Shown one piece after another: positions 10,462 through 22,700 of a stretch of 64,000 nucleotides of DNA. Made by a program: the position numbers and the translations under genes. Within the stretch, counting starts at the first letter, position 1. Every line of letters begins with the position of its first letter. The DNA is from Erodium maritimum (lineage: Eukaryota; Streptophyta; Magnoliopsida; Geraniales; Geraniaceae), in NCBI GenBank assembly GCA_963921825.1, contig OY997593.1, positions 44,531,111 to 44,595,110 of the forward strand, written 5' to 3'. Under the pieces are notes generated by a model, which was not told the DNA's origin, did no database searches, and saw only the letters and a program-made list of their open reading frames with translations.

Positions 10462-13400
10462 TGTAAAGACCGGCTCGTTTTAAAGATTTTAAATTTATCG
10501 AGTTGAAACGTCGAAGTTTGAAAACGGTTCGTTTTTTTTGGAACAACTGCAAAAGAGAGGAAAAAAAAAGGGCTGAACCGGGTTGGGTCGGACCCGACCA
10601 GCAGACCCGGCCCGAGCCAGGCCAACCCGACCCAGCCCCACCCCTCGTTTTGGGCCAGCTCCCTTATGCGTCGTTGGGCCATGGAAACCCAGGCCCGTCT
10701 GAGGCCCAAAGAGCTGTGGCCCGCGTATTTAAACGCGTTTTAGGGTTTCTACCCTCATTCTTCTCCTTCTTCGTTGCTCAGCCGAACTCTCTCCCTCGAA
10801 CTACACCTCCCTCTCTCCTTCTTCTCGACCCCGACCATACCCGCCGCCGTCACCGCCCCTCTCTCCCAACATCAACCCGCCGCCGTCCCTCTCCTTCATC
10901 TCCCTCTCACCCTCTCCCTCGCCGTGTCTCGATCTCCCTCTTCCACGACCGCCAAAGTCACCGGAGGAGCGACCACCACAGCCATCAGAGGAGCCACCCC
11001 TCGTCGACGTCCCCAGATCTGAAGCGAGTGGAGGTCCGCGTTACTCCGGCCACCGTGGTCGTCGAGTTCTCGCCGGCCTCGCCCAGATCTAGAGCGAGAC
11101 GAGCTCGCCGCCGCTCCCAAGGTCGTTCACCACCGCCCTGCCGTCCTTCTCCTTCCCTACGGTGAGATTCGCAAACCGTGACGTGTTGGTCGTCGGTGTC
11201 CCCGCCGGTGGCCGGCCAGACTTTTCCCGAGCACTTTCTCTTCCTTCTTCGACTTTTCCCGAGCTTCTCTCTGGATCTATCGTTTTGGAAACTTTTTGTT
11301 TAAAGAAATTAACAGAAAAAATAAAGTTTTAGGATTTAAATCAAAGGGAAAGAAAACTGACTTAAATAAAAAAGGGTTAAAAACCAGATTTGAATCAGAA
11401 CGGATTTTGGACTGTAAATCGGAACTTTGAACGGATTCTGGAACTGTGAGACTGTTGAACGGTTTTGGAAACCCGAACGAATAAACTGGACGTTTAATTC
11501 GGACTTGAACAGGACAAAGGCGGGAACGTTGAATCGAACCTTGGGATTCGTGCCTCGAAAACCGTGCCCCGGGATCCGTGCATTGGGAACAGTGCCTTGG
11601 AAAATGTGCACCGGGCTCTGTGGTCGGAGCTCGAGTACTCGAACCCGATTCGTCGTGAAATCCCGCCTTTAGCCCGCTCGAGTTAAAAGACAACTGTTAA
11701 TTTCTAAACCGGGCTAATTGTAACCTTTAAATTAACGTTGGAACCGTTTTTAATTTGTGGCTTTCCGTGTAAAATTAGAGTCCGGCTTCAATCGAAGAGA
11801 AGACCAGAGGTAGCGAGCCAGGACGTCAGCAACTAGGAGACGTAGTTGTCGGTTCGTCTTGAGGTAGGGATTACCTTGAAACCCGCTTTATTTCGGATGA
11901 ACTTGAATGCATATAGGGAAACCTAATAACCGGTTAAAGAACTAGTATGCATATAGGATGTGAACAACTAGAGTAGACGTATTCAACTGTGAACATTTAC
12001 GATTCTGTCTTGGGAAATTGTCGTGCTGGTAGAATCAGGCCATGTCGAGCCCGTAAGAATTGTGTACTGAATATATCTACTTGTGTGCTCTTTGATGCTT
12101 GAACGATTCATAAGTAATGAACATGAAAACGAGTAGAATTGATCTAGTGATACACGTTGATGACTTGAGTGGTTATTTTCCTGTTTCGTTGATCTGTTGA
12201 TTTGGGGGAGGTTGGGGAACGAATATCGGTTAAGCCGGTGGGGTTACCACGTGGAGTGTGGTGTCGGTTAGTGATGGTAAGTGCGGAACAGTTGTGGGTG
12301 TAATTAAGGGTCAAAGCTTATTATTTTCGGTGTAACATGTCGTTGCCATGTGTGGGCGAGTGTGTCGTGATTGTTATGATGTGAATCATTGTTTGTGATA
12401 TGGTCGGGTGAGTGATAGACCGAAGTGATCATGATTGTAGTGGTGGTACTGTGGTTACCTGTAGTTGAGAATGTGATAGTGATCCTGTTTGTGAGTGTGA
12501 TTGTGATGGTTTGATGTGCAGCCGGTAAAGTGTGAGAGATGTACTTCCTTCAGGTGTATCGTACCTTCCGACGCGTAATCGGCAAAGTGTTGTGTTATGG
12601 TACTTTGGTTACATGAGAAAGGTGGTTTCCCTACCTTCCGACCGTGAGTCGGTAAAACGATGTGTCCCGCGAAGAGGTGGTTTCCCTACCTTCCGACCGT
12701 GAGTCGGTAAAACGATGTGTCCCGCGAAGAGGTGGTTTCCCTACCTTCCGACTAGCACTCGGTAAAACGCTGTGTTGAGCACCGCGAGAGATGAGGTCGC
12801 GAAGAGGCGATTTCCCTGCCTTCCGTCGATCGGTAAAACGATGTGTTCCGCGATGAGGTCGACCGCCTATCCCGACTTTGTGTTGGGGAAGTTGCGTACG
12901 GTTGCGCCGGGCCGAGCGGGTTGCTCCTGAGACCGTGCGATGGTTACGAGTGTGTGTTTGAAAATGCATTGCTTTGATTGTTTGAGTTTGTGCCTGTGAG
13001 TGTTGTTGATTATGTGCTGTGGAAATTGAGTGTTGGTTGTTCCTTGGTGTGGCCTCCGGGTAGGCGTTAGTGCGGAGTTGAGATTGGTATAGTCGGATCT
13101 TGAATGTCAGGGTTTAAAGTGTGTGACATTGAGTGTTTTCCGTGTTATTTGTCGTCTTATTCCGATGCAACATGTTCCGGAGAGACTTGTTTCACCCCGA
13201 CGATATGTGTCCCTTCGGGGATGTTTCCGGGAGGATATCTTGTTTCACCCCGATGATCTGGGTCCCTTTGGAGACATTTCCAGAAATCCCGATGATATGT
13301 GTTCCTTGTGGGAACGTTTTCGGACGTCCGATGATATGTGTCCCACCGCGACCGAGGGGTATTTCGGTGCGAAGTATTGGTTTGCGTATGGTTCGGAGTC

Positions 13401-13801
13401 TTCTGGCTTAAATCATCTATTTTTCCGTAACTTTTAGAATGATGTAAATTGTGGAATAGCTTTCTGGTAAATCTGTTTTGAGGTGGCTTCCTTGTTTTTC
13501 CCTACTGGGCGTCAAGCTCACCCCTTATCGTGTTTTCTACAGGTATTAGCTTTGATGTGGAGTAGAGGACATCGCGGAGCATGGGGCTAGCGAGGGTCCG
13601 AGATTATCTGTATTTATGTTTCGTAGAGACGTACCGTTTTGCTTGGATTATTGTATTTGTCTGAGCTATGACTCAGGGTTTCGAACTGCTAAGCAATTAT
13701 TTTATCTATCCTTTTCAGATATTAATTGTTTTTAATTTGTTTTATTTAAATTCGCTAAGTCACGTCTCAGGTCCGGTCAATACCGGATTTGGAGCGTGAC
13801 A
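10462..13801 (+). mobile_element. Solo LTR of a Ty3/gypsy element, 3340 bp
   Basis: Begins TGTAAAGACC and ends GGAGCGTGACA. A perfect 5-bp duplication TTCTG flanks it (10457-10461 and 13802-13806), so it is a whole LTR left by recombination between the two LTRs of a former element. The 3' end (13770-13801) closely matches the LTR ends at 28049-28080 and 33600-33632, and the overall plan is shared: a GGCCC-rich zone, a CT-rich zone with 'tttagggtttct', and long G/T-rich stretches with 'ggtcgggtgagtgatagacc'. It therefore belongs to the same superfamily of long LTRs, but to a different subfamily. It inserted into the retroposon at 9812-15123. Confidence 0.92.
12621..12855. repeat. 55-bp tandem repeat inside the solo LTR
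   Basis: Units start 'ggtggtttccctaccttccg'. Two copies are identical (12621-12675, 12676-12730); a third (from 12731) is longer by an insertion and a fourth (from about 12806) is shorter and diverged. A related half-unit precedes them near 12560. The LTR copies at 25.3 and 30.8 kb do not show this array. Confidence 0.85.
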
Positions 13802-14833
13802 TTCTGGGCCTGGGTTCAGTTCTGGGTCTGGTTTTAGGCCTGGGTTCAGTTTGGGGTATGGCTTTCGAATTGGGTTTGAACCTGGGTCTGATTTGGGTAT
13901 GGGCTAGTCTGTAGCTCTTCGGATGGTTATAGAGTCTTCTCCGTTGGAGTCTGGATTGGATCGTGTCGGTATTATTACAGGCCTTCCCCTTCGGTTCCTT
14001 GCTATTGTCAGTGAGGGGTTACTTGTCTTGGTTTTAGAATGCTCAGCTCACATTTCAGTTTAGGCTTCTCAAGAGTTTTGACGTGCCGCTGCCAGTTTGG
14101 GGTTCGGAGCTCGTACTCGGTAGAAATACCGGTCCTCCGCCTTTTTGGGCCTCTTTTCGGTGTTTATCGAATTTAGGTTTCAGAGGGCTGAGTGTGAGCT
14201 TCTTCGTCTGCCCTGTCTCTCGCGATCTCGACAAAGCGGTTTCGGAGGTGGACCTTCTCTCCGGTCTTTGTAGGTGACTAGTTCCTGCTTAGGTCGTGGG
14301 ACGCGTTTCTACAGTCTAGCGGCTGTGGATCGTTGTTGAGCTACTCTAGCTGCTTCTGGTGCTTCAACCATCCGAGTACCTCTTGGACTCTGTGGTGTGA
14401 CTCGCTGCCTACCGATCTTTGTTTGGTAATTCCTCTCCCACCCTACCCTTTCATTTAATTTGATTGGTTTCGCTTCTTCTCGAACCGTTGTTTGGTGTTC
14501 GAGCTCGTCGATTTTAGGTGTTGGTGTTGGCCGCCGACGAGTCCTTAAGACTGTTCCTTGGTCTAAAGTCTTTCGCTTTATTTGTTGGGAGTGGTGTGTC
14601 TCAGTGATTTTCCACTGATTCCGTATATGTCGATCGTGGTTTTGGCCACCAGCGTTTTTAGTACTCTCTTTCTCGCCAGGATTAAGTGTTACTAATGATA
14701 CAGGGAGTTTGGTACAACTCTGATTTAGTTTGCTGTGTTTCTTGTGTGCCTGCTCTTCTTGGTGGTCATTTCTTGGTTGGTGACTGCTGTCTTGCCCGGT
14801 CGTTCAGAGGTGTTTGGTCTGGCCTTTCTTGTT

Positions 14834-14972
14834 GCACTTGGTGGCTTTTCTTGTGGTCTGCCCTTGTTGACGGTTCTTGTAATATGCAATTTCTTTTTCT
14901 TATTGCACTTGATGGCTTTTCTTGTGGTCTGCTCTTGTTGGCGGTTCTTGTAATCTGCATCTTTTTTTTCTG
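14834..14972. repeat. 71-bp tandem duplication in the retroposon 3' part
   Basis: Two copies begin 'gcacttg(g/a)tggcttttc' at 14834 and 14905 and continue through 'ggttcttgtaat'. They lie within the T-rich 3' part of the retroposon at 9812-15123. Confidence 0.85.
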
Positions 14973-15136
14973 GGTTGTATTCTTATCGTCGTTGGTTTCT
15001 GTTGAACCCTATAAAAAGGCTGTGTACTTGAGTTTTTGGAGGTCTGTAGTCAGATTTTATGGACTCATCTTTTACTTTGTAAGATGTTTAATTTAAATTT
15101 ACATTTGTCGATAAAAAAATAGATTAGTTAGGCGTA

Positions 15137-16770
15137 AAAGGAAGGAGGCAGAAAGAACGTGAGCAAGCATAGGCCTCACTCCTATAGCAGCTGGTTTTTC
15201 TGTCCCTTCCGTAACAGCTCAGCCTCAGTTATATACTATTACAATGATTGGTTTCCCAAAACCCTCCTTCTCTACAACAACTCCCTCTATCATATCTCTG
15301 TCTTGTCAAGCAAATAGCAAAAGAAAACCCATAAACTTTTGAAACCCCAATTACAGTAATGATGTGTCCACTCCAGAGATTGGGGCCTCTCCCTTTTTGC
15401 TCCAGGGCTTTTATTAAATGTCTCAACAGAAGCCTTTAATCTAGTCCATAATCTTTGTAGTCATTTGTCGTCTATCCACTCTTCACTTGCCCTTGGTCTT
15501 TAAGAATTAATTACTGAAACTTCCTCTTCCGCTTCTTCTCCTTTTTAAATACAATTAAATTCTCGATTAGCCAAAGTGAATCGCCTTGCTTTTCGGGAAA
15601 GAAAGGGGCTCTCACACTCACACAGCTGTTTCCTGGTACAAAGAGGGCCACTCGTGCGTGTCGGCTTTGACGCGTGTCTTTTGTTTGACACGTTCCATGT
15701 GCAGCTTCCACTGTCGTGGACATCGGATTCCAAGGCTTCAGAGGATAAAGCTCAACCTCAGCTTTTCTCATGGAACCAGAATCACACCACGATTCCTTCA
15801 ATCATGTATTACTCACAGAAATTATGTGTATATGGACGTTTTTAGTTGAGTTGATTCTTTAATACCGCTTACAAACTGGATTTTCCAAGTACCTAACCGA
15901 GAATTCACTAAAGGTAACATCGTAACTTTTCCAAAAAAAATAATACTTAAAGAAAATATGTTGTAATTATATTTCGAAATAATGCTATTTGGCAAATGTG
16001 CCCACAACAAAGTGGGGTTTTAATGGAACGGCTCAAACGAGGGACCCCGGATAGGAAGCCATATGTGCTGCTGGTGCTGACACCGACAAAGTCACAATTT
16101 CAAGATCGCACCCACAACAGATCAAGTGTTCTCGACCATTAAGGAACAAAACAGTACCTTAATATGGATCTACTGTTGGGCTCCGCCATGCATATCAGAA
16201 CCGGTCTGCAAATGGAAGAGTGAATATAATCAACAGATTCAGTGAACATGCAGGCAAATATTTCCAAAAGCTGTCTATTGAAGTACCATTAGTCTGGTAG
16301 ACCTTGTTCAGCTTCTTTGGACTTTCACTCCCAACTCAATTGTCCCTCTCTGATTGGTCAGCTCCTCAGAATCAGAATGAGCGGCCCTTTGATTATGCAC
16401 GACAGAGAGAAAGCATAGCAATAGCGATTTGGGAGAATCAGGATGGGACCATAGAATATATGGTGCTAAATGCACTTCAGTGTTCGACCACCTAACAGTG
16501 CATAGACAATTACCTGCTTATGTGAAAGAAACACACAACAGAATCTTGCCAACAGGTTGGAGCACTCAGCTAATGGCTATATTTAGATCTTTATTTGATG
16601 ATACGGCACTATGGCATGAATAGAATATGCTTTATAACTTCAGAGACCCAAAAAGATTTCATTTCCACTAATCATGCAATATAATCCAAATAGCTTCTGT
16701 CCATACTAATTCAAATAACAAGAATATTTGACCTGAGTTTTATATATTGAGGGAGAGACCTCTGACTACC
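15137..16770. other. Intergenic sequence 3' of OEP21, no gene recognised
   Basis: Contains only short frames (up to 96 residues on the minus strand at 15511-15801 and 63 on the plus strand at 16304-16495) without a recognisable domain. The part next to 16771 should hold the OEP21 3' UTR. No LTR, TIR, tRNA or plausible microRNA hairpin was recognised. Confidence 0.5.
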
Positions 16771-19700
16771 TCACAAGTCAAATCTCACGCTCCATCTACC
16801 ATTCATATCCGCATTCAATGTCCAGTTGTTCTCTCTGATCTGCATATATGGCACCTGAAATTACAATATTTGAAAGCAAAACATGTCACTCAAACAGAAA
16901 TCCATCCCTAAGTCGTTTGTTGCAAAATATTTAATTAAAAACAAACAAAATTTACTATACAACAAGGTATCTGCTAACAAACAAACAATTCAAAGTAATA
17001 TAAACACCAGAGTGAAACTTCAACAATGTAAGACTCAAGGATGTTTGAATATACCTTGTCTGATACTTCCATGCCAACTTTGAGCCTGACATCTTGGTCT
17101 TTTTGAAAATTCAATATGCTCCAGGTAAGCTCAGCTGCACCTCTTGACTTCCACTGCCACGATATAAATAATGTGGATATGAAGGAATAGCGACGAGACC
17201 AACCAATCCAAAACCGAAAATAAAATAAAAACCGCCTCTTTTGGGGCGTATTTTTTATGAAGTAGAATCCAGCCAAAGAACCGAGAACCAGTCGATTAAG
17301 AAATTGAGCCTATTTTTAATTTTTTATATTGAATATTAGTGGATGTTTCTTTTATAACTCATATCTTCTAGAACATAAATCCATGTTCTTAACCCTAATT
17401 ACTTAAACTTCTTGTATATGTTATGCAATTATTCATGTTAAACATTTTTTTTTGTTAGAAGACATAAACTAGCCATCTTAACTTTGCACCCAAGCTTTCC
17501 GACTTCCATGACTTTGCTCACCACCACCTACCACCAACCCTTAGTGTAGCTCATAACCATAGCCCACAAATCCCTCCGTCTTCCTTGACATTATAGTTAC
17601 TTCTTAGTGTATAAATACTCATGTATTCTAAGCATGTATCAAGTACAACAACAATTATCAATACACTAGTTTCTCTCTATCCACTTCCCAAATTAACATG
17701 GTATCAGAGCTTTGGTAAGTTTTTCTGGAAATTTCCGTAGCTTTGCCCACTCGTTAATTTACTAACGGGTGGGCAAGACATTTGAAAGATAGAAGTCTGT
17801 TTCAACTTACCGCTTCCGCTTCGTATTGTCAAAGTCCGACATAGCTCCGGCTAGCCACACCATCGGAGACCCAACATCTGCTGCTGCAATCATTGGATTG
17901 CTGGAGATTCGTTGGGTTGCTGGAGATTCGTCCCGACCAGAGACCCACGGGAGGTCCTCATAGTCCCGCTCCTACCGCTCGGTGCCGACATCCGGAGCTC
18001 TCATCAACCACCAGGCTGCTCCCGTTGCTCAGCTCCCGATTTCTACTGTTTGCCTCCATGTCCGTGACTTCATTATGTGTTGGTGATTGTAGCTGCAAGT
18101 TCTCTTGTTTGTTTCCGCTCTCAAAGAAGATAAGCTGAAGTTTGGTTTTGCAACAAACGTATTTGTTGCAGAGAAGAAAGCTTCAAAAGCCTTTTGAGGT
18201 CTCTGTTCCGTACGTACGCCACATTGGTTCAAGGGAGAAGTGGTGTGTGATATTCACTTTACTTTAAAGATAAGGACAAAGGAGATCTTGACAACAAGAC
18301 TCAGCCACATTCCTGTCGGCTGCTTGGACCAAAGCAAGTTATTTCCAACGTGTGCATTGTACCAGACCAGCTGCAGCTGCCCACGCGTGTACAACACGCT
18401 CCAACAATTCCAGCCAGCCCCACTCGCGCGTGAAAAGTACGCGCCCGACAGCAATTTATTTTTAAAAAAAAAGTTTTCTATCTAAAGTTCCTTTGGGCCA
18501 TTCCGAGAGTATTGTTGCTACTCCGCTCCGACCGGAGAGCCATTGTGCCGTTTCGACCGGCGTTACAAGTACGTGTTGATGTTCCGTTTCGATCGAGATT
18601 AGAGTCATTCCAACCGACTGTTTTAGTGTTGTTGCTCCGTTCCGATCAGAGAGTCATTCCGGCAGACCGGACATCCAAGTCATTCCGACCGACAGTTCAT
18701 GTGTTGCTACTCTGTTCCGACCAGATAGCCTTCCCGCAGTTCTGGCCGACGGTTCCAAAGTCGTGTTGCTGCTCCGTTCCAACCGGAGAGTCATTGTCGC
18801 CGTTCCGACCGGCGTTCCAAGTCGTGTAGCTGCTCCGTTCCGACCGGAGATCCAAATCGTTGGCTGTTCATGTGTTGCTACTCTGTTCCGACCAGATAGC
18901 CTTCCCGCAGTTCAAACCGGCGATTCAAAATTTGTGTTTCTGCTCCGTCCCGACCGGAGAGCTATTATCGTCGTTCCGATCGACATTCCAAGATCGTGTT
19001 GTTGCTCTGTTTCGACTAGAGAGCTATTTGAGTCGTTCCGACCGGCTATTTTTGTGTTGTTGCTCCGTCCAACTGAGATCTATTTGAGCCGTCCCGACCG
19101 GTTATTCTTGTGTTGCTACTCCGTTCTGATTGGGGATCTACTTGAACCGTTCCGATCGTAGAGCTATTTGTCGTCGTTTCGACCAAAGATTCAAGCCGTT
19201 TCAACCGGCCGTTCTTCTATTGCTGCTCTGTTCCGACCAGAGAGCTATTTGAGCCGTTCTGACCGGCCATTTTTAAGTTCTTGTTACTGCTCCGTTTTGA
19301 TCGGAGATCCGAACCGTTCCGACCGGCTGATCATGTGTTGCAGCTCTGTTCCGACCAGAGAGCATTCCCGCAGTTCAGACCGCGTTCCAAGTTTGTATTG
19401 TTGCTCCGTTCCAACCGGAGAGCCACCGTAGTCCGCGCTTTTCATTGCAGTCCTTCAGTCTACAGACGCAGATCGGTCTTCATAGCGTTGTCGTCTCTTC
19501 TAAAGAAATTGTTCGGTCTTCATGCCTTGGGTAACCGTTGTGATCTCTGCAGTACCATTTGTTCTTGTTGTGTTCGTGTGTCGATCAACAAGATATTCCC
19601 GTTCCGCTCTGATCGGAAGGGTATTCGTCGTCAACATACTGTCTCATCAGTCTATGTGTGACCATTTTAGAAGGTGTCGTCCTTCGAGCAGTTCCATATG

Positions 19701-22700
19701 CTCTGTACGGGCAGAGTTTCTAACCGTCCCTAAGGCCATCAAGACATTTTCAGTGCTTAGCAAGAAGACCTCAATTCCCATGAAGCATCAGATTACTCGT
19801 CCATCAACCACAATACTCGGGCGAGCTCTATATTCGTTTATCAAGACTCAAGTGAAGTTCAAAGTCAAGTCTGGTTCAGAATTCAGTTCAAGTTCCATAT
19901 CGATTCAAACTCAATTTTGGTTCATCACCATATTGAGTTTGAGGGGGCGTGTTAGAAAACATGGAACCACCATTCTTGATTTGCACCCAAGCTTTCCGAC
20001 TTCCATGACTTTGCTCACCACCACCTACCACCAACCCTTAGTGTAGCTCATAACCATAGCCCACAAATCCCTCCGTCTTCCTTGACATTATAGTTATTTC
20101 TTAGTGTATAAATACTCATGTATTCTAAGCATGTATCAAGTACAACAACAATTATCAATACACTAGTTTCTCTCTATCCACTTCCCAAATTAACATTTTT
20201 GTATATGTTTTTTTTTTTGATAAATGATGTTTTTATTGATTCACTTTGAAATAACCATTACAAAGTGGAGGAAAATCCTCAAATAGCCTTCAAAATAGAA
20301 AAACAAGCCAAAGAAATCATCTCCTGGGAGAGCTCAGAGAGATGGAGAAGTCATCGAAAGTGTAAAGGACGCCTCCTCAATGAGCTCTCCCGCCATCTTG
20401 CAAATACTGAAACTGTGAAGTTGCAGCTTGCTAAAAACCAGATCAATAGGCTCCAACTGCTGCCTGAAAACACCTGAGTTCCTCTGCAACCAAATATGCC
20501 AAAAACCGAAATAGCCAATGTTGACCCAAACCCTCCACAACTCTTCCTACTGATCCTCTTCCATGCATATATCAGAGAGACACAATCAACAGGGACAATC
20601 CAAGGGATAGACCACCAAGAATAAATCTTGGACCAGAGGAGCCAGGAGAAACCGCAGTGTAGGAATAGGTGGGAGCAATCCTCGAATACCCTAGAACAGA
20701 AGCTGCGCAACATATCCTGGAGGGTAATGTTATGAAGTCATTTGAGTTTAAGTTAATTAATGTTGGGATTTATATATTGATTTGTATTTGAACTGTATAT
20801 TATGAGTTGTGTTCGAATTTTGAATTTTGAATTTATACTATGATTCTTTAAAAAAACGAAAAAAAATCAACGAGACCGACCGAAAACCAAACTTTGGATT
20901 TTAAAATGCCAAAAAACGTCCAAACCGAACAATGCTCATCCGTTACTAGTCCATATGCCGCAAAATATGTGTTTTAATAGACTACTCTAGAGAAGTATGA
21001 ACTCAATTTGTAGTGTTTGTTTTCACCTCCAACCTTCGTGTTCTCACCACTCAAGCAATTATAAGCAACTTATGGTAGTATATTATTGGCAATACATGAC
21101 TAATCAACTAGCTGGAAACGAAATATAGACATCTACTTCAGGTAAGTAGGACACTTTTTTCGTAAAGAGCAGGCAACATCCAACGCAAAAAAGAATTTAC
21201 CTGGTAGAATTCTTTGTCAACATCACACCTCCCTTTAATGTTGAAGCTCCACAAGCCATCAGTTGTAACAGGGAAGGCCTTTTTTCCACGTACACTATAC
21301 TGAAGCTTCCTTCTTTTATCATATTGCAATCCAACTCCAAGACTTGCAGATATCTATGGTAAAACACAATTAGAAAGAGAAAAACAAGTTTAACCTGTAA
21401 AACTCCCTTGGGAAACAGTGTTGTTATGGCTGCATACATACATCTGGATAGAAGTGTCTTATCAGCGTACTAACAAAAACTGGAGCTCCAATTCTAGTAT
21501 CCAGCTCCCCTTGGACCTGACATACAGAAAAAAGGAAATAACCTTAAAACTAAAGTTTAATCAGTACTTGTCTGTATCAGGACTACCTTAATAAAATGAA
21601 GTTCAAACTTAGAGAACTGTTATATTTGCGGGGAAAAACAAATAAACAATTTGTGAAAGTTTTGCATTTGTAGAGGCAAGCCTCACTATGTTCCCCTCTA
21701 ATCCATTCTTTTTATTTAATTTTATTACTAAAGAGGTAGGACCTATGGCAATCCCCCTTAAGGGGTTTCTTAAAAAGGGTCAGCATGTGAATCCTTACAA
21801 GAGAAACAACCTATATAAAGTGACTATTTCATATGATGTCTTTCATATAAACTAAAAAAAACACTTTCAGAATAGGACATCTAATTAAGGGTAGAGTCAA
21901 ACCACACAATTCTGAGGCGTGACCGGTAAAATTACCCTGCACTACTACATGCAGACAAAAATAGCTGTGATTACTGAGAAGACTCTTAAACCTTAATGAC
22001 TTTGTGTTTCTTTTCTTATTACTCCCTTTGCCCCAAAATAAGATTTTGCAAAAACTAAAGGATTAGTATATTGTTATTGCGAAAATACCAAAATTTCTCC
22101 CGTGTGAATTTGTTGTATCATACGCGAAAGGTCATAATATATCCAATGGGATATTATTGGTCATCCGAACACACTCAACTTGCAAATAGCAAGAGAGCAA
22201 AGGCTTATTTTGGAACAAAATGAGGATAAAAGATATATAGATTAACTCCAAGTAAGAGGAAGAACCAAGGTAATTCTGAGGTATTATGGCCAGATTGAGC
22301 AGAGAAATATAGGAAAAGACTTCACTTTGAAAGAGGCTTTCCTCCAGTGATACATCTTAAAATTACAAAACTCATTAAGATTCTAGTAACAACTAAGAGC
22401 TGAACTACGTAAGCAAATTCAAAGCGTGACTACCCACTTCAAACACAAAAATAACAATAACAAGTTCAGAGAAATCTTATAATAGCATAAACAACCCACA
22501 ATTTCATACTGTACAGCCATAGATTTGATGCTTTTGGTACCAAATTCAACTTATAATTAACAAATTGACATGGAAGAATACCAAGAGCAGCCAGCTCCAT
22601 AAAACAACAAACTAGCCAAATGACATTACAACAAAACTAGAGAGTTCAGTGAAATTCAGAGCTTGTTGTGAACAGTGCCTTGTGTATGACCACAAAATTT

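Larger units (their letters stand above)
9812..15123 (+). mobile_element. Poly(A) retroposon split by a solo LTR
   Basis: A 13-bp target duplication TTAGTTAGGCGTA (9799-9811 and 15124-15136) brackets the unit, and an A-run (about 15113-15119) precedes the right copy, giving plus orientation. Subtracting the inserted solo LTR (10462-13801 and its 5-bp duplication) leaves only about 1.97 kb. The 5' part (9840-10461) opens with 'aaaaccctag', is CT- then GC-rich, and has 182- and 135-residue overlapping frames with Leu/Ser/Phe-rich composition and no recognised domain. The 3' part resumes at 13807 with 'gggcctgggttcag' words. No endonuclease or reverse transcriptase is seen, so mobilisation in trans by a full LINE is inferred. 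Confidence 0.8.
17453..20195 (+). mobile_element. Complete non-coding LTR retrotransposon with 246-bp LTRs
   Basis: Two 246-bp LTRs (17453-17698 and 19950-20195) share nearly all of their length from 'ttgcacccaagctttccgac' to 'cccaaattaaca'; the first 35 bp or so are more diverged. Between them are a primer-binding site TGGTATCAGAGC complementary to initiator Met tRNA (17699-17710) and a polypurine tract (tgagggggcg, 19940-19949). TTTTT flanks both sides (17448-17452, 20196-20200), a 5-bp duplication but low in complexity. The interior of 2.25 kb has no protease, integrase, reverse transcriptase or recognisable gag. Its centre is a minisatellite (18511-19440). It lies in OEP21 intron 3, antisense to the gene. 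It is larger than TRIMs, and its short LTRs are unlike classic LARDs. Confidence 0.92.

Noticed and set aside
10503..11165. 220-residue plus-strand frame rich in Pro, Ser and Arg
   Set aside because: It lies wholly inside the solo LTR (10462-13801) in its CT- and GGCCC-rich zone; composition explains the open frame.
17699..17710. TGGTATCAGAGC words (also 28084, 58797) as tRNA gene pieces
   Set aside because: They lie directly after LTRs and are primer-binding sites complementary to initiator Met tRNA.
18500..19450. CRISPR array from the regular repeats
   Set aside because: Units are adjacent and diverged, with no unique spacers, in a plant LTR element.
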